Shown here piece by piece: positions 34,141 to 43,195 of a stretch of 64,000 nt of DNA. This DNA comes from CAWCKS01 sp963763485. Its GTDB lineage: Bacteria; Pseudomonadota; Alphaproteobacteria; Rhizobiales; Xanthobacteraceae. How positions within the stretch are numbered: position 1 is the stretch's first letter; each line of letters begins with the position of its first letter. The notes beneath the pieces are model-generated. The model was not told where the DNA came from, did not search any database, and saw only the letters and a program-made list of their open reading frames with translations. The stretch lies in assembly GCA_963763485.1 (NCBI GenBank), contig CAVXOW010000006.1:1116001-1180000 (forward strand), given 5' to 3'. The translations under genes were made by a program, and so were the position numbers.

Positions 34141-35405
34141 AGCAACGCCACCGAGCCGAGTCCACCATCCGCGCAGATCGAGACGATGGCGCGGCTGCCC
34201 TTCGGCATCGCCGCGAGTTCTTTCACCGCCTGGCCCAGGATGCGCGCTCCCGTTGCGGCAAAGGGATGACCGAGCGCGACGCTGCCGCCATTCGGATTCA
34301 TCCGCTCGACCGGGAATGTTCCGAAGGTGTGTTCGACGCCGGCCTTGGCGCGGACGAAATCCGCATCGCCAAGCGCCTTGATGTGACAGAGCACCTGCGC
34401 CGAGAACGCCTCGTGGATTTCCCACAGCGCGATGTCATTGAAGGCGAGGCCTTGCCGCGCCAGCAGGCGCGGGATCGCCGACACCGGCGCCATCAGCAGA
34501 CCTTCCGTGAACACATCGACCGCGGCGATCTCGAAATCGACCAGTTTTGCCCGCGGCATCGTCGCCGGTAGCCGCGCAAGACCTTCCTCGGTCGCGACGA
34601 AGATTCCAGCAGCGCCGTCAGTTAGCGGCGATGAGTTGCCGGCGGTTAGCGAGCCGCGGCCGCTGGTGCGGTCGAATGCCGGCCGGAGCCTGGCCAGCCT
34701 CTCCAGCGAGGTGTCGCGGCGTGGAAAGTGATCCTTGGTGACACCATCGACAGGGATGACGAGGTCGGCGAAGAAGCCACGGTCCTGGGCTGCGACGGCG
34801 CGCTGATGGCCCTGCAGGGCGAGCGCGTCCTGCTCCTCGCGGCCGATCTTCCAGTCCTTCGCCATATCCTCGGTGTGCTCGCCCATGCTTTTGCCGGTGA
34901 CGCGGTTTTTCACCTCCGGGATGTACAGGCGGATATCTGAAGGCCGCAGCCTGCCCAGCACGCCGAGACGGTCGCCCAGACTGCGGGCCTGCACCAGGCG
35001 GCGCAGCCAGTCGGACAAGTCCTGCGACAGGCCGATCTGCACCCGCGTCATGCTCTCGACCCCGCCGACCATCGCGAGCTGGGCACGGCCCTGCCCCAGC
35101 AGGCCAGCCGCCTCGAATGCCGCAACCATGCTGGTCGAGCACTGCATGACCGTGGTGAAGGTCGGCACATGCGGATCGAGCCTGGCTTCCAGCCAGATCT
35201 CGCGCGCGAGATTGGCATAGGCGAGGTTTTGCACCACCGCGCCCCAGATGCCGAAATCGATCCTGCCGTTCACTTGCGCTGCGAGCGCTTGCACCACCGG
35301 AACGGAGAGCTGCATCGAATCGCGCTTGGCGAACGGCCCGTCGACCTCGACGAACGGCGTGCGCAAGCCGCCGGCAAGCCAGATGGGTTGGGTGTTGTTT
35401 GGCAT
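34131..35405 (-). CDS. Thiolase (acetyl-CoA acetyltransferase)
   Basis: A 424-residue thiolase. The nucleophile Cys lies in TVMQCSTSMVAAFEAAG (about residue 90), the acid-base His in WEIHEAFSAQVLCH (about 355), and the second Cys in SICADGGLGSVAL at the C-terminus. NPNGGSVALGHPFAATGAR is the usual thiolase signature. It cleaves or forms 3-oxoacyl-CoA, probably in fatty-acid oxidation (FadI-like length). ATG 35405 (MPNNTQPIWLAGG) is the natural start. A dispersed composite repeat lies just upstream at 35421-35536. Confidence 0.92.
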   Translation of the reverse strand: MPNNTQPIWLAGGLRTPFVEVDGPFAKRDSMQLSVPVVQALAAQVNGRIDFGIWGAVVQNLAYANLAREIWLEARLDPHVPTFTTVMQCSTSMVAAFEAAGLLGQGRAQLAMVGGVESMTRVQIGLSQDLSDWLRRLVQARSLGDRLGVLGRLRPSDIRLYIPEVKNRVTGKSMGEHTEDMAKDWKIGREEQDALALQGHQRAVAAQDRGFFADLVIPVDGVTKDHFPRRDTSLERLARLRPAFDRTSGRGSLTAGNSSPLTDGAAGIFVATEEGLARLPATMPRAKLVDFEIAAVDVFTEGLLMAPVSAIPRLLARQGLAFNDIALWEIHEAFSAQVLCHIKALGDADFVRAKAGVEHTFGTFPVERMNPNGGSVALGHPFAATGARILGQAVKELAAMPKGSRAIVSICADGGLGSVALLQT

Positions 35406-35420
35406 GATTGCCCCTCCCGC

Positions 35421-35536
35421 CGCTCGTCCCCGCGGACGTCGGCCAAACAATCGTTTGGCCTGAGGGGACCCAGCTTTGCCACATCACGCCCGCTTCTCGC
35501 TCGAACTGGATTCCCGCTTTCGCGGGAATGAGCGGA
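35421..35536. repeat. Dispersed composite intergenic repeat, copy 1
   Basis: CGCTCGTCCCCGCGGACGTC leads into the palindrome GGCCAAACAATCGTTTGGCC (35441-35460) and TGAGGGGACCCAGCTTTGCCA. After a variable section comes TGGATTCCCGCTTTCGCGGG AATGAGCGG. Almost the same order recurs at 54485-54625. It contains no coding frame and lies between the thiolase start and the hydrolase stop. Confidence 0.7.
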
Positions 35537-35553
35537 AAAATCGGTGGGTCGAA

Positions 35554-36375
35554 CTACCCTTTCAAAAACGCCAGCAAGTCCGCGTTCAGTTTGTCCTTGT
35601 GCGTGGTGGCAAGACCATGCGGCGCGCCCGGGTAGACTGTCAACTTCGCGTTCTTCACCAGCTTCGACGACAGCATTGCCGAGTCCGCGATCGGCACGAT
35701 CTGGTCGTCGTCGCCGTGAATGATCAGCGTCGGCACGTCGAATTTCTTCAAATCCTCGGTCATGTCGGTTTCCGAGAATGCCTTGATGCAGAAATAGGAC
35801 GCCGGCATGCCGGCCATCATGCTCTGCAGCCAGAACGACTCCCGCACGCCCTCGGAAATTTTCGCGCCCGGCCGATTGTAGCCGTAGAACGGCATCGACA
35901 GATCCTTCCAGAACTGCGCGCGGTCGGCGAGCACGCTGGCGCGGAGCCCGTCGAACGCCTCGATCGGCGTGCCGCCTGGATTGCTCTCCTTCTTCACCAT
36001 GACCGGCGGCACCGCGCCGATCAGCACGGCCTTTGCCACGCGCTTCGTGCCATGACGGCCGATATAGCGCGCGACCTCGCCGCCGCCGGTCGAGTGCCCG
36101 ACATGGACGGCATTGGTCAGGTTGAGCTGCGCGACAAGCTCCGCGAGATCGTCGGCATAGGTGTCCATGTCGTTGCCCTGCCAGGTTTGGCTGGAGCGGC
36201 CGTGGCCGCGACGGTCATGAGCGATGCAGCGATAGCCGTTAAGGGCGAGAAAGAACATCTGGTCTTCCCAGGCGTCGGCCGACAGCGGCCAGCCATGGCT
36301 GAACACCACTGGCTGACCCGAGCCCCAGTCCTTGTAATAAATCTGCGTGCCGTCTTTGGTCGTGATGGTCGGCAT
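35554..36375 (-). CDS. Alpha/beta hydrolase, non-haem chloroperoxidase/arylesterase-like
   Basis: A 273-residue hydrolase. The HGWPLSADAWEDQM block carries the oxyanion hole, GHSTGGGE the nucleophile Ser95, IIHGDDDQIVP the catalytic Asp and YPGAPHGLATTH the catalytic His near the C-terminus. The whole pattern matches cofactor-free haloperoxidase/arylesterase enzymes of the cytoplasm. Natural substrate unknown. It is divergent from a MarR regulator gene with a palindrome between them, so MarR control is likely. Confidence 0.9.
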   Translation of the reverse strand: MPTITTKDGTQIYYKDWGSGQPVVFSHGWPLSADAWEDQMFFLALNGYRCIAHDRRGHGRSSQTWQGNDMDTYADDLAELVAQLNLTNAVHVGHSTGGGEVARYIGRHGTKRVAKAVLIGAVPPVMVKKESNPGGTPIEAFDGLRASVLADRAQFWKDLSMPFYGYNRPGAKISEGVRESFWLQSMMAGMPASYFCIKAFSETDMTEDLKKFDVPTLIIHGDDDQIVPIADSAMLSSKLVKNAKLTVYPGAPHGLATTHKDKLNADLLAFLKG

Positions 36376-36488
36376 GATTGTCCTCGTGCTTCGTTGCGTG
36401 GGAAATTGACTGGTGGATCAGGCGGCGGTGCCTGGTCCGTGCAGTGAGCTAATCCCTGCCGACGACGATTTTGAGACTTGGCGAATTC

Positions 36489-36498
36489 AACTATAGTT
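36489..36498. promoter_or_regulatory. Candidate MarR operator
   Basis: AACTATAGTT is a perfect 10-base palindrome midway between the divergent hydrolase (start 36375) and MarR gene (start 36567). A TATAAT element lies at 36519-36524 for the MarR direction. MarR proteins commonly bind such palindromes near their own promoter; binding here is inferred. Confidence 0.35.
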
Positions 36499-36566
36499 CG
36501 GCGGGCATCACCCTCACGTATAATTGCGTCACGTCTAGGCGCTGGATCCGAACGAAAGCAATTTGA

Positions 36567-37130
36567 ATGAAGCCCTCGACCAAGCCCGTAACCGTGCAAG
36601 GCGTGGAGTCGATCCCCTATCAAAGGCGCGTCGGCTATCTGTTGGGCGCAATTTCGAACATGATCGACGCCGGCGGCTCCCGCCTGTTCCGTCGCGCATT
36701 CGGCATCGGCCTTGGCGAAGCGCGGCTGATTTATGTCATCGGCTACGAAGGCGCGCTGACCGCGCGCCAGGCCTCGCAGATCATCGGCGTCGATAAGGGC
36801 GCGATGAGCCGGACAGTCGCGGCGCTGGCTCGCCGGGGCTTCCTGCAGGTGACCGTCAATGCCTCCGACGCGCGCCAGCGCGTCATTGACTTCACGCCTG
36901 CAGGCAGGAAGCTGCACCAGCGCGTCATGGCACTGGCGCTGGAGCGCGAGCGGCAGATGTATGCGATCTTCAGTGAAGCCGAACTACAAACGTTGAGCGA
37001 ATTGTTGAAGCGGTTTCGCGCGCACATTCCGACCATACGCACGCCGAAGCCGCTGCCGTTTCCGGCGGCCGGCCGCAGTCCATCGAAGCCGGCCAATGGC
37101 ACAGCGGACAGGCGCCGAAGATTGCGCTGA
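36567..37130 (+). CDS. MarR-family transcriptional regulator
   Basis: A 187-residue regulator. The winged helix-turn-helix is at about residues 60-115: GALTARQASQIIGVDKGAMS, RTVAALARRGFLQVTVNASD, with the wing ending RQRVIDFTPAG. A Pro- and Arg-rich tail of about 30 residues is added at the C-terminus. It is divergent from the chloroperoxidase-like hydrolase gene and probably represses it. Confidence 0.88.
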   Translation: MKPSTKPVTVQGVESIPYQRRVGYLLGAISNMIDAGGSRLFRRAFGIGLGEARLIYVIGYEGALTARQASQIIGVDKGAMSRTVAALARRGFLQVTVNASDARQRVIDFTPAGRKLHQRVMALALERERQMYAIFSEAELQTLSELLKRFRAHIPTIRTPKPLPFPAAGRSPSKPANGTADRRRRLR

Positions 37131-37142
37131 GCGCGGCTTCGC

Positions 37143-38036
37143 TCAGCGCCCGCGAAACTCGGCCAGAGTCGGCGCCAGCGCCGCCTCGTTCAGCGGCGCC
37201 ATCACGTGGGCCCCAGCGACGCCCTTCACCTCGGCCAGCTGCTGCAAGAGTTCGACACAAATCCGCCGACCCTCAGCCTTCTGGTCAGCCGCCTGTTCCA
37301 TCCGTGTCACGATCGCGTCGGGAATGATCACGCCGGGGAGATTTTTGCGCATCCAGTGCGCCGATTGCGCCGAGGCCAGTGGGGCAATGCCGATCAGGAA
37401 GAACACACGCTCGAGCAGTCCGTCATCGGCGAGCCGGCGCAGGTAACGCGTGAGCACGTCGAGATCCATGCAGAATTGGGTCTGCACGAACTCGGTGCCG
37501 GCCTCGATCTTCGCCTTGAGCTTGTCCGGCGTCCAGTTCGATGCGGGATCGAGCGGCGAGTCAGTCGCGCCGATGAAGAATTCCGGGCGCCCCTGCAATG
37601 CGCGGCCCGACGGCAGCTTGCCCTCGTCGCGCATCCGCGCGGCGGTTTGCACCAGCGCTTGCGTGTCGAGATCGAACACGGGTTTGGTGTCCGGCTGGTC
37701 GCCTGCGGTTGGATCGTCACCGCGCAGCATCAGCACGTTGTGAATGCCGAGCGCCGCCGCGCCCAACAGGTCGCTCTGCAGGGCGATGCGATTGCGGTCG
37801 CGGCAGCTCAGCTGCAGGATCGGTTCGATATCGTTGTTGAGCAGGATCGCGGCCGCGGCCAGCGGGCTCATGCTGGCGCGCGCCTGCGCGCCGTCCGTCA
37901 CGTTGACGGCATCGGCGAGGCCGCGCAGCGGCAGCGCCTTGTCGAGCAACGCCTGCGGGTCGGCCGAAGCCGGCGGCGCAATCTCTGCCGTCACCGCGAA
38001 TTGTTTGGCGCGCAGGATTTTTGACAGCCCGGACAA
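37143..38036 (-). CDS. Methylenetetrahydrofolate reductase family protein
   Basis: A 297-residue TIM-barrel flavoprotein of the MTHFR family. FAVTAEIAPPASADP near the N-terminus carries the conserved Glu. DAVNVTDGAQARASMSPLAA, LQLSCRDRNR, GIHNVLMLRGDDP and FVQTQFCMDLD follow in the family order. It reduces 5,10-methylene-THF to 5-methyl-THF, or acts in a related C1 step. It begins 10 bases downstream of the stop of a methyltransferase-like gene, so the two are certainly co-transcribed; that link suggests methyl-group supply. Confidence 0.88.
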   Translation of the reverse strand: MSGLSKILRAKQFAVTAEIAPPASADPQALLDKALPLRGLADAVNVTDGAQARASMSPLAAAAILLNNDIEPILQLSCRDRNRIALQSDLLGAAALGIHNVLMLRGDDPTAGDQPDTKPVFDLDTQALVQTAARMRDEGKLPSGRALQGRPEFFIGATDSPLDPASNWTPDKLKAKIEAGTEFVQTQFCMDLDVLTRYLRRLADDGLLERVFFLIGIAPLASAQSAHWMRKNLPGVIIPDAIVTRMEQAADQKAEGRRICVELLQQLAEVKGVAGAHVMAPLNEAALAPTLAEFRGR

Positions 38037-38045
38037 AGCGCCTCT

Positions 38046-39449
38046 CTAATGCGCGTCGCTGCGGCGCGAGATGCAATAACTCTCGTCCCAGAACCACAGG
38101 CCGCCGTGCTTCTGCAGCACCTCGCGCGTCGCCTCGAGATACTGCTCGTTGCTCATTACACTATGAAGCTTGTGGTCCTCGATCTGGTTAACGTAGATCA
38201 CCGCGTTCCAGGCCGCGAGCAAGGTCGAGGTGCCGATCGAGGCCGAGATCTCGTTCGGCATGGTGTGCAGATCGTAGCGGAACAGCGCGCGATCGTCCGA
38301 ATAGGCGTTGAAGTTGAGCTCTTTCGCATCGCGTCCGAGCACGGTCTTCACGGTGCGCAACAGTTCATGACGATCCATCTGGAACGGATTGTCGCCGGGC
38401 CAGATCTTCTGCACGATTTCGGCGCCGGGATCGTGGCCATAGCTGTGCACGCCGATCAGCCGGCCACCGGGGCCGAGCGCGCGCGCCAGCGGCGCGATCA
38501 CCCGCTTGGCCTTGAACTCGGTCGCCGCGCGCGCCCGATAGGGCTGCGAAGCGATGACGAGATCGTAGTCACCTCGCGTAGCACCGCGGCGCGGCCGGAT
38601 GTGATCGAGCAGGAACTTGCAGTCTTCGCGATAGATCACCAGCACCACCGGCTTGTCGTAGATCGGGTTGCCGGTCTTCTCGCTCACCCGCGCCGTCCAG
38701 TGCTCGCTCAGGAACGGCTGCAGCTCGGTGATCTGCTTCTCGAAATCGCGCGCGGTGTTGCCGGAGAGGCTGACCTCCTTCCAGATCATGCAGCTTGCCG
38801 CTTCCACCGAGGTCGGCATCAACAGCGGCGCCTCGGCGTAATACATGTTGGTCATGATCAGCATGGTCGCCGGGTGCTCGCTGAAGCGGTCGGGCACTTT
38901 TTCGAGCGCAAGACGAACGTCTTCCAGGCTGATCTCCTTGCCGACGACGTAGAACGGAAATTCCGGGAAGCGTCGGTGCATCGAGCGCATCACGCGCGCC
39001 AGCACGGTGCCGTCGCCGACGCCGGCGTCAAAGATGCGCACCGCCGGCGGCCGCGGGTGGATGTTCTCCAACTCCATGATCACGCGCTCCGCGACCACCC
39101 ATTTCTCGCTGCAGGTGGTGACGAACAACAGGTATTTCTGGCGATTGTCGAAGAAGCGGAAATTGCGCGCGGCTTCGCCTTGGGTCACCGGCGCGAGCGC
39201 GACATCCGGGATGCGGAGCCGAGGCTGCGGCTGCGTTTCGGCGCTGCGCTCCGAACCATGGTTGGCGATGAATGACCGCACCTTCTCGACCGTCTCCATC
39301 GTGACGCGGCTGCCGTTCTTCAGACGGTTCACCAGCTTGCCGTCATTGACCGCGAGGCGGCCGAACGTCGTCTCGGCGAGCTTCGCCTCCCGGCAATAGG
39401 CTGAGATCTCGGCGACAAGGGCTTCAGCTTCCAACGCGCGTCGGTCCAT
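38046..39449 (-). CDS. Methyltransferase-like conserved protein with N-terminal helical region
   Basis: A 467-residue protein. The first 80 residues are helical with an XRE-like stretch (ETTFGRLAVNDGKLVNRLKN). A Rossmann-type S-adenosylmethionine motif follows, VRIFDAGVGDGTVLARVMRS, near residue 140. Later LVIASQPYRARAATEFKAKR and ALGPGGRLIGVHSYGHDPG resemble methyltransferase motifs IV-VI. No specific family is recognised and the substrate is unknown. ATG 39449 is chosen; the open frame extends to 39542. It is directly followed by the MTHFR gene. Confidence 0.7.
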   Translation of the reverse strand: MDRRALEAEALVAEISAYCREAKLAETTFGRLAVNDGKLVNRLKNGSRVTMETVEKVRSFIANHGSERSAETQPQPRLRIPDVALAPVTQGEAARNFRFFDNRQKYLLFVTTCSEKWVVAERVIMELENIHPRPPAVRIFDAGVGDGTVLARVMRSMHRRFPEFPFYVVGKEISLEDVRLALEKVPDRFSEHPATMLIMTNMYYAEAPLLMPTSVEAASCMIWKEVSLSGNTARDFEKQITELQPFLSEHWTARVSEKTGNPIYDKPVVLVIYREDCKFLLDHIRPRRGATRGDYDLVIASQPYRARAATEFKAKRVIAPLARALGPGGRLIGVHSYGHDPGAEIVQKIWPGDNPFQMDRHELLRTVKTVLGRDAKELNFNAYSDDRALFRYDLHTMPNEISASIGTSTLLAAWNAVIYVNQIEDHKLHSVMSNEQYLEATREVLQKHGGLWFWDESYCISRRSDAH

Positions 39450-39640
39450 GTTTTTCCGACCCGATCCCGACTTGCTTGCGATGATCAACGCGAGGCTAGC
39501 CTTCTGCCCATGCCGATCAACCACAAAATCTCCCACCGACATTGTGGGCAGTTCCCACCCCAGGCCATGATCGCAAGATAGCCGTCGGGCCGCGCCCCGA
39601 GGGAGGCACCGGTCTCGGGTTCAAGTCGTGGGGAGTTGGG

Positions 39641-41254
39641 TCAGACGTTTTCCGTTACTTCCGGGGCACATTGCGGCACAGCTTGCGCGCGCCATGCCGA
39701 GATTGTCGCTAGCGCATCGGTGGGACGCTGCGAGATGATTTTGGCCCTGCCGAGGTAGATCTGGCCCCTCTCGCCATCGATCGAAAGCCAGTCGCCCTGC
39801 TTGATCGTCGCCGTCGCGAGGCGCGCCTGACGACCGTTGCCATCGATCTCGAGTTCTTTGCAGCCGACGACACAAGGCTTCGCCAGCTGTCGCGCGACGA
39901 GGGCCGCATGCGCGGTCCGGCCGCCCGCAGCCGTCACAATTCCCGATGCCACGGCAAATCCCGCCACGTCGGCCGTGCTGGTGTCTGGGCGAACCAGAAT
40001 GACCGGATCGCCGCCCGCGGCGATCCGCTCGGCGCTCGCCGGATCGAAAGCCACACGACCCGCCGCGACGCCCACGGACGCGCCAATGCCGGACGCGACA
40101 GGCTCGCCGGCGTCGGCCAGCTCGTTGCGGCAAAGCGAAGCGAGATCGATATCGGCAATACGTTGCAGCGCCTCGGCCCGTGTGATCAGTCCTTCCTCGG
40201 CAAGGTCGATGGCAAAGCGCAGCGCGGCCTCGGGCGTCCGCTTCGCCGAGCGGGTTTGCAGGATCCAGAGCTCGCCGTCCTCGATCGTGAACTCGACATC
40301 CTGGACGTCGCCGAACTCGTGCTCAAGGCGCGCGAGCGTGTCGCGCAGGCGTGACGCTGCGTCCGGCAGCAAACGCTCGATCGCGTCCTCGCCCTCCGGC
40401 GTGCTCCTGCCGGACACGATGTCCTCGCCCTGCGCGTCGAACAACACGTCAATCACTGCCTGGCGCGCGCCGGTCGACGGATCGCGCGAGAAGGCAACGC
40501 CCGCGCCGGACCAAAGCCCGCGGTTGCCGAACACCATCGCCTGGACTGTGACCGCGGTCCCGGCCAAATCCTCCAGATGCTGCAGTGATCGGTATTTGGT
40601 CGCGCGTTCGCTGGTCCAAGACCGGTAAACCGCCCGCGCGGCGGCCTTGAGTTGGCCCATGGCGCTGTCGGGCACGACGCCATCGGCATCCTCGATCAGC
40701 CTGAGATAAGAGGCAGCCAATCGTTCAAGCGCCTCCGAATCCAGTTCAGACTCGTCGTGGACATTCTCGGCCTGGATCAAAGCATCTTTCGCCGCCTTGA
40801 ATTGCGCTGCTTCCAGATCGAGCACCACGTCGGCGTAGCTTTCGAGAAAACGCCGCCGGCAATCCCAGACAAAGCGCGGATTTCCCGTGCATCGTGTCAG
40901 GCCATGGACGGCGTTGATGGTGCAGCCGACATCGAGCACCGTGTCGAGCATGCCGGGCATCGACCTTGCGGCACCCGATCGCACCGAAACCAGCAACGGA
41001 GCCCGTCGATCGTCGAACCGCCGGCCGGTCTCACGCTCCAGAAACGCGATGCCGTGGTCGAGCGTGTTGTTGAGCTCGTGCCTCGCATCTTGGTCGCCTC
41101 GGACGATCGCCGCGCAGAGCGCGACCGGTAGCACGAACGCCGGCGGCACCGGAACGCCGTTCGCCGCCATCCGCGCGAGATTCGCGGCTTTGGCGCCAAT
41201 CTCCGACGCGGGACGAGATTGTTTGGAGTGACGGCCAATCAGGACGATATCCAC
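39641..41254 (-). CDS. Truncated PPDK/PEP-utilising enzyme (ATP-grasp plus swivelling His domain only)
   Basis: A 537-residue protein. The N-terminal part is the pyruvate phosphate dikinase nucleotide-binding domain (GAKAANLARMAANGVPVPPAF, LLVSVRSGAARSMPGMLDTV, QDVEFTIEDGELWILQTR). The phosphohistidine domain follows, with the catalytic His449 in GGRTAHAALVARQLAKPCV. The PEP/pyruvate-binding barrel of about 340 residues that ends normal PPDK is absent. The protein could therefore phosphorylate itself from ATP but needs another acceptor, as in rifampin phosphotransferase-like enzymes. It starts 12 bases after a PhoU/DUF47-like gene. Confidence 0.85.
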   Translation of the reverse strand: MDIVLIGRHSKQSRPASEIGAKAANLARMAANGVPVPPAFVLPVALCAAIVRGDQDARHELNNTLDHGIAFLERETGRRFDDRRAPLLVSVRSGAARSMPGMLDTVLDVGCTINAVHGLTRCTGNPRFVWDCRRRFLESYADVVLDLEAAQFKAAKDALIQAENVHDESELDSEALERLAASYLRLIEDADGVVPDSAMGQLKAAARAVYRSWTSERATKYRSLQHLEDLAGTAVTVQAMVFGNRGLWSGAGVAFSRDPSTGARQAVIDVLFDAQGEDIVSGRSTPEGEDAIERLLPDAASRLRDTLARLEHEFGDVQDVEFTIEDGELWILQTRSAKRTPEAALRFAIDLAEEGLITRAEALQRIADIDLASLCRNELADAGEPVASGIGASVGVAAGRVAFDPASAERIAAGGDPVILVRPDTSTADVAGFAVASGIVTAAGGRTAHAALVARQLAKPCVVGCKELEIDGNGRQARLATATIKQGDWLSIDGERGQIYLGRAKIISQRPTDALATISAWRAQAVPQCAPEVTENV

Positions 41255-41266
41255 GGGAAGGCCCCC

Positions 41267-43195
41267 TCAAGCTGACAAATCCGCGAGCACCCGCTCGCGA
41301 AGCAGATGGCCGAAGCCGGCCAACCGATCGGTTGCCCGCTCCAGGCTGCGCGCGAGGTCGAGCACGGAAAGTGACGTCTTCAGATCGAACTCACCGGAGA
41401 AGATTTTCGTGGTGACGCCGCGCTCCGCGGCATCGCCGCGGTGCTCCGCGTCGATCAGGCGACCCACCGCCGACAAGGCCTCTTCGGCGTCGGCGCGATG
41501 CCGGTCGGGCAAGTCCATTGCGGCGGCCACTCCGCTTGCGGCTGCTTCGGCGCCCGCCACAGCCGCCGCGCAGACCTCGGTCAGAGGTCCGAGCAGCGCT
41601 GCCGGAATCTGCGGCGGCGCCAGCGAGCAGACGAATGCCGCCTGCTCGAGCTCATCGATGGCCTGCTCGACCCTGTCGACAAGCTGAGCGATCAGCGGAC
41701 TGGCCTGAAGCCGGGCAATCTCGTTGCGCGCCTCGAGCGCGATCCTGTCGGCCTTCTCCTCGACCAGCCGCGCCCTCACCGCGAGCGAAGTGCCGCTGGC
41801 CGGTACGCCGGCACGTTGCGCCGCGAGAAAATGTGCAACGTCCGCGGCGATCTGGCGGGCAAGCCCACTTTGTCGCAGCACGACGGCCAGCAGCTTGGCG
41901 TCCACGCGTTGCAGGCGCTGAACAAGATCGGCCTCGATGCGATCACGGGCGAGCCGCGGTGAACCGCCCTCGAGCAGGGTCTCGGCCGCGACCTTCAGGA
42001 CATTCTGCAGGAACTCGACAGCTGCCTCGCGCCCGAGCGCCTGGTCGAGCTGCTCGCCGAATCCGATCCGGGTCGACGCCGCGTGGTGGACCGCGCTCGC
42101 GACGAGCTCGCGTCCTCCCAGTTCGAGGAAGCCGCGATGACCAAAGCGGTGTCGTGCCGCATGTTCGAGAATATGGATGGCATCGCCTTTCGAAACCCAG
42201 TCGCGCAACACCTTGCGTGCCTTGTTCCAGTCGACGAGAAAAACGAGTGCGGCGCCGACCGCTTCAAGGAATGCGCCGCGTGAGCGCTCATCGACGCCGC
42301 GGCAGCGGCCGGTCACGAGGTAAAACACGCCGTCGTCGCCGAGACCCTCGGCGGTCTTGCGATCGAGTCCGCTCCACTCAACGGTAAAATCATCGAACAG
42401 GCGCGTGAAGAATTTCGCGCGGGCCAGGTGTACGTCGGTGTAGGTGAGCGTCACCGCATCAATCTCGACCGCGATCACGACCACATGCGCGTCGGTCTCG
42501 CCGATGTCGTTCTGGATCGTAAACTTGCCATTGGCGCGGATCGCCGTCGTCGACAGGCCTGGATGATCGAATTTGAGCTTGCGTGTCAACTCCACGCCTC
42601 GCATGAACGCTTCGACCATGGCTCGATCATCGGCCTGCAACCCGTAGACATGGGCACCGGCCAGATCTTCTTCCGCGTTGGCGGCTGCAAGCCGATTGAG
42701 AGCCTTGTGCAGATCCATCACCAGGCGATGCAGGCTATCGCGATCCGCATCCGTAACTTCGGTCAGCCGCGCGACCTGATCGAATTCGATGGCGTCTGAT
42801 GGAGCTTGCGCGCTGGCTGCGCGAATAGCGGCGAGGCGTGCGTCGAACGCATCACCGGACACGTGGTCGCCGGCGCCGACCGCCCGGACCATGTCAAGGG
42901 CATCGCCCCAAATCGCTGCAAGCAGCGTCGTGAGACCTGAGGTCGTCAGCCGTCCATCGCCACTGACCCTCGCATGACCGACCAAATCCTCGATCGCGAT
43001 CGCATCGAGCCCGGCCGCGCGACACTCATTCGCCAGATCAATCTGCCGACCGTCCGGCCTGCGAGCGTGCGTAGCCGCCGCCTGCAACACACTCAGTCGC
43101 GCCTTGATCCGGTCGTTTGCCGACAAACCATCGGCGATCAGACCAGGCAACAGAAACTCCGATTGCTCCAGTCGCTCGAGGATTTTCGATTTCAT
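41267..43195 (-). CDS. Large PhoU/DUF47-like protein of unknown function
   Basis: A 642-residue protein. Residues 1-200 are helical (LVGHARVSGDGRLTTSGLTT). A middle domain with KFDHPGLSTTAIRANGKFT and AHVVVIAVEIDAVTLTYTDV seems a beta-rich unit. The C-terminal 200 residues are all helical, with RLVEEKADRIALEARNEIA, LIDAEHRGDAAERGVTTKIF and LDLARSLERATDRLAGFGHL. These resemble the metal-binding EExxD/DRAED helices of PhoU and DUF47 proteins. GAGG precedes ATG 43195. It is clearly in one operon with the truncated PPDK gene. Confidence 0.65.
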   Translation of the reverse strand: MKSKILERLEQSEFLLPGLIADGLSANDRIKARLSVLQAAATHARRPDGRQIDLANECRAAGLDAIAIEDLVGHARVSGDGRLTTSGLTTLLAAIWGDALDMVRAVGAGDHVSGDAFDARLAAIRAASAQAPSDAIEFDQVARLTEVTDADRDSLHRLVMDLHKALNRLAAANAEEDLAGAHVYGLQADDRAMVEAFMRGVELTRKLKFDHPGLSTTAIRANGKFTIQNDIGETDAHVVVIAVEIDAVTLTYTDVHLARAKFFTRLFDDFTVEWSGLDRKTAEGLGDDGVFYLVTGRCRGVDERSRGAFLEAVGAALVFLVDWNKARKVLRDWVSKGDAIHILEHAARHRFGHRGFLELGGRELVASAVHHAASTRIGFGEQLDQALGREAAVEFLQNVLKVAAETLLEGGSPRLARDRIEADLVQRLQRVDAKLLAVVLRQSGLARQIAADVAHFLAAQRAGVPASGTSLAVRARLVEEKADRIALEARNEIARLQASPLIAQLVDRVEQAIDELEQAAFVCSLAPPQIPAALLGPLTEVCAAAVAGAEAAASGVAAAMDLPDRHRADAEEALSAVGRLIDAEHRGDAAERGVTTKIFSGEFDLKTSLSVLDLARSLERATDRLAGFGHLLRERVLADLSA

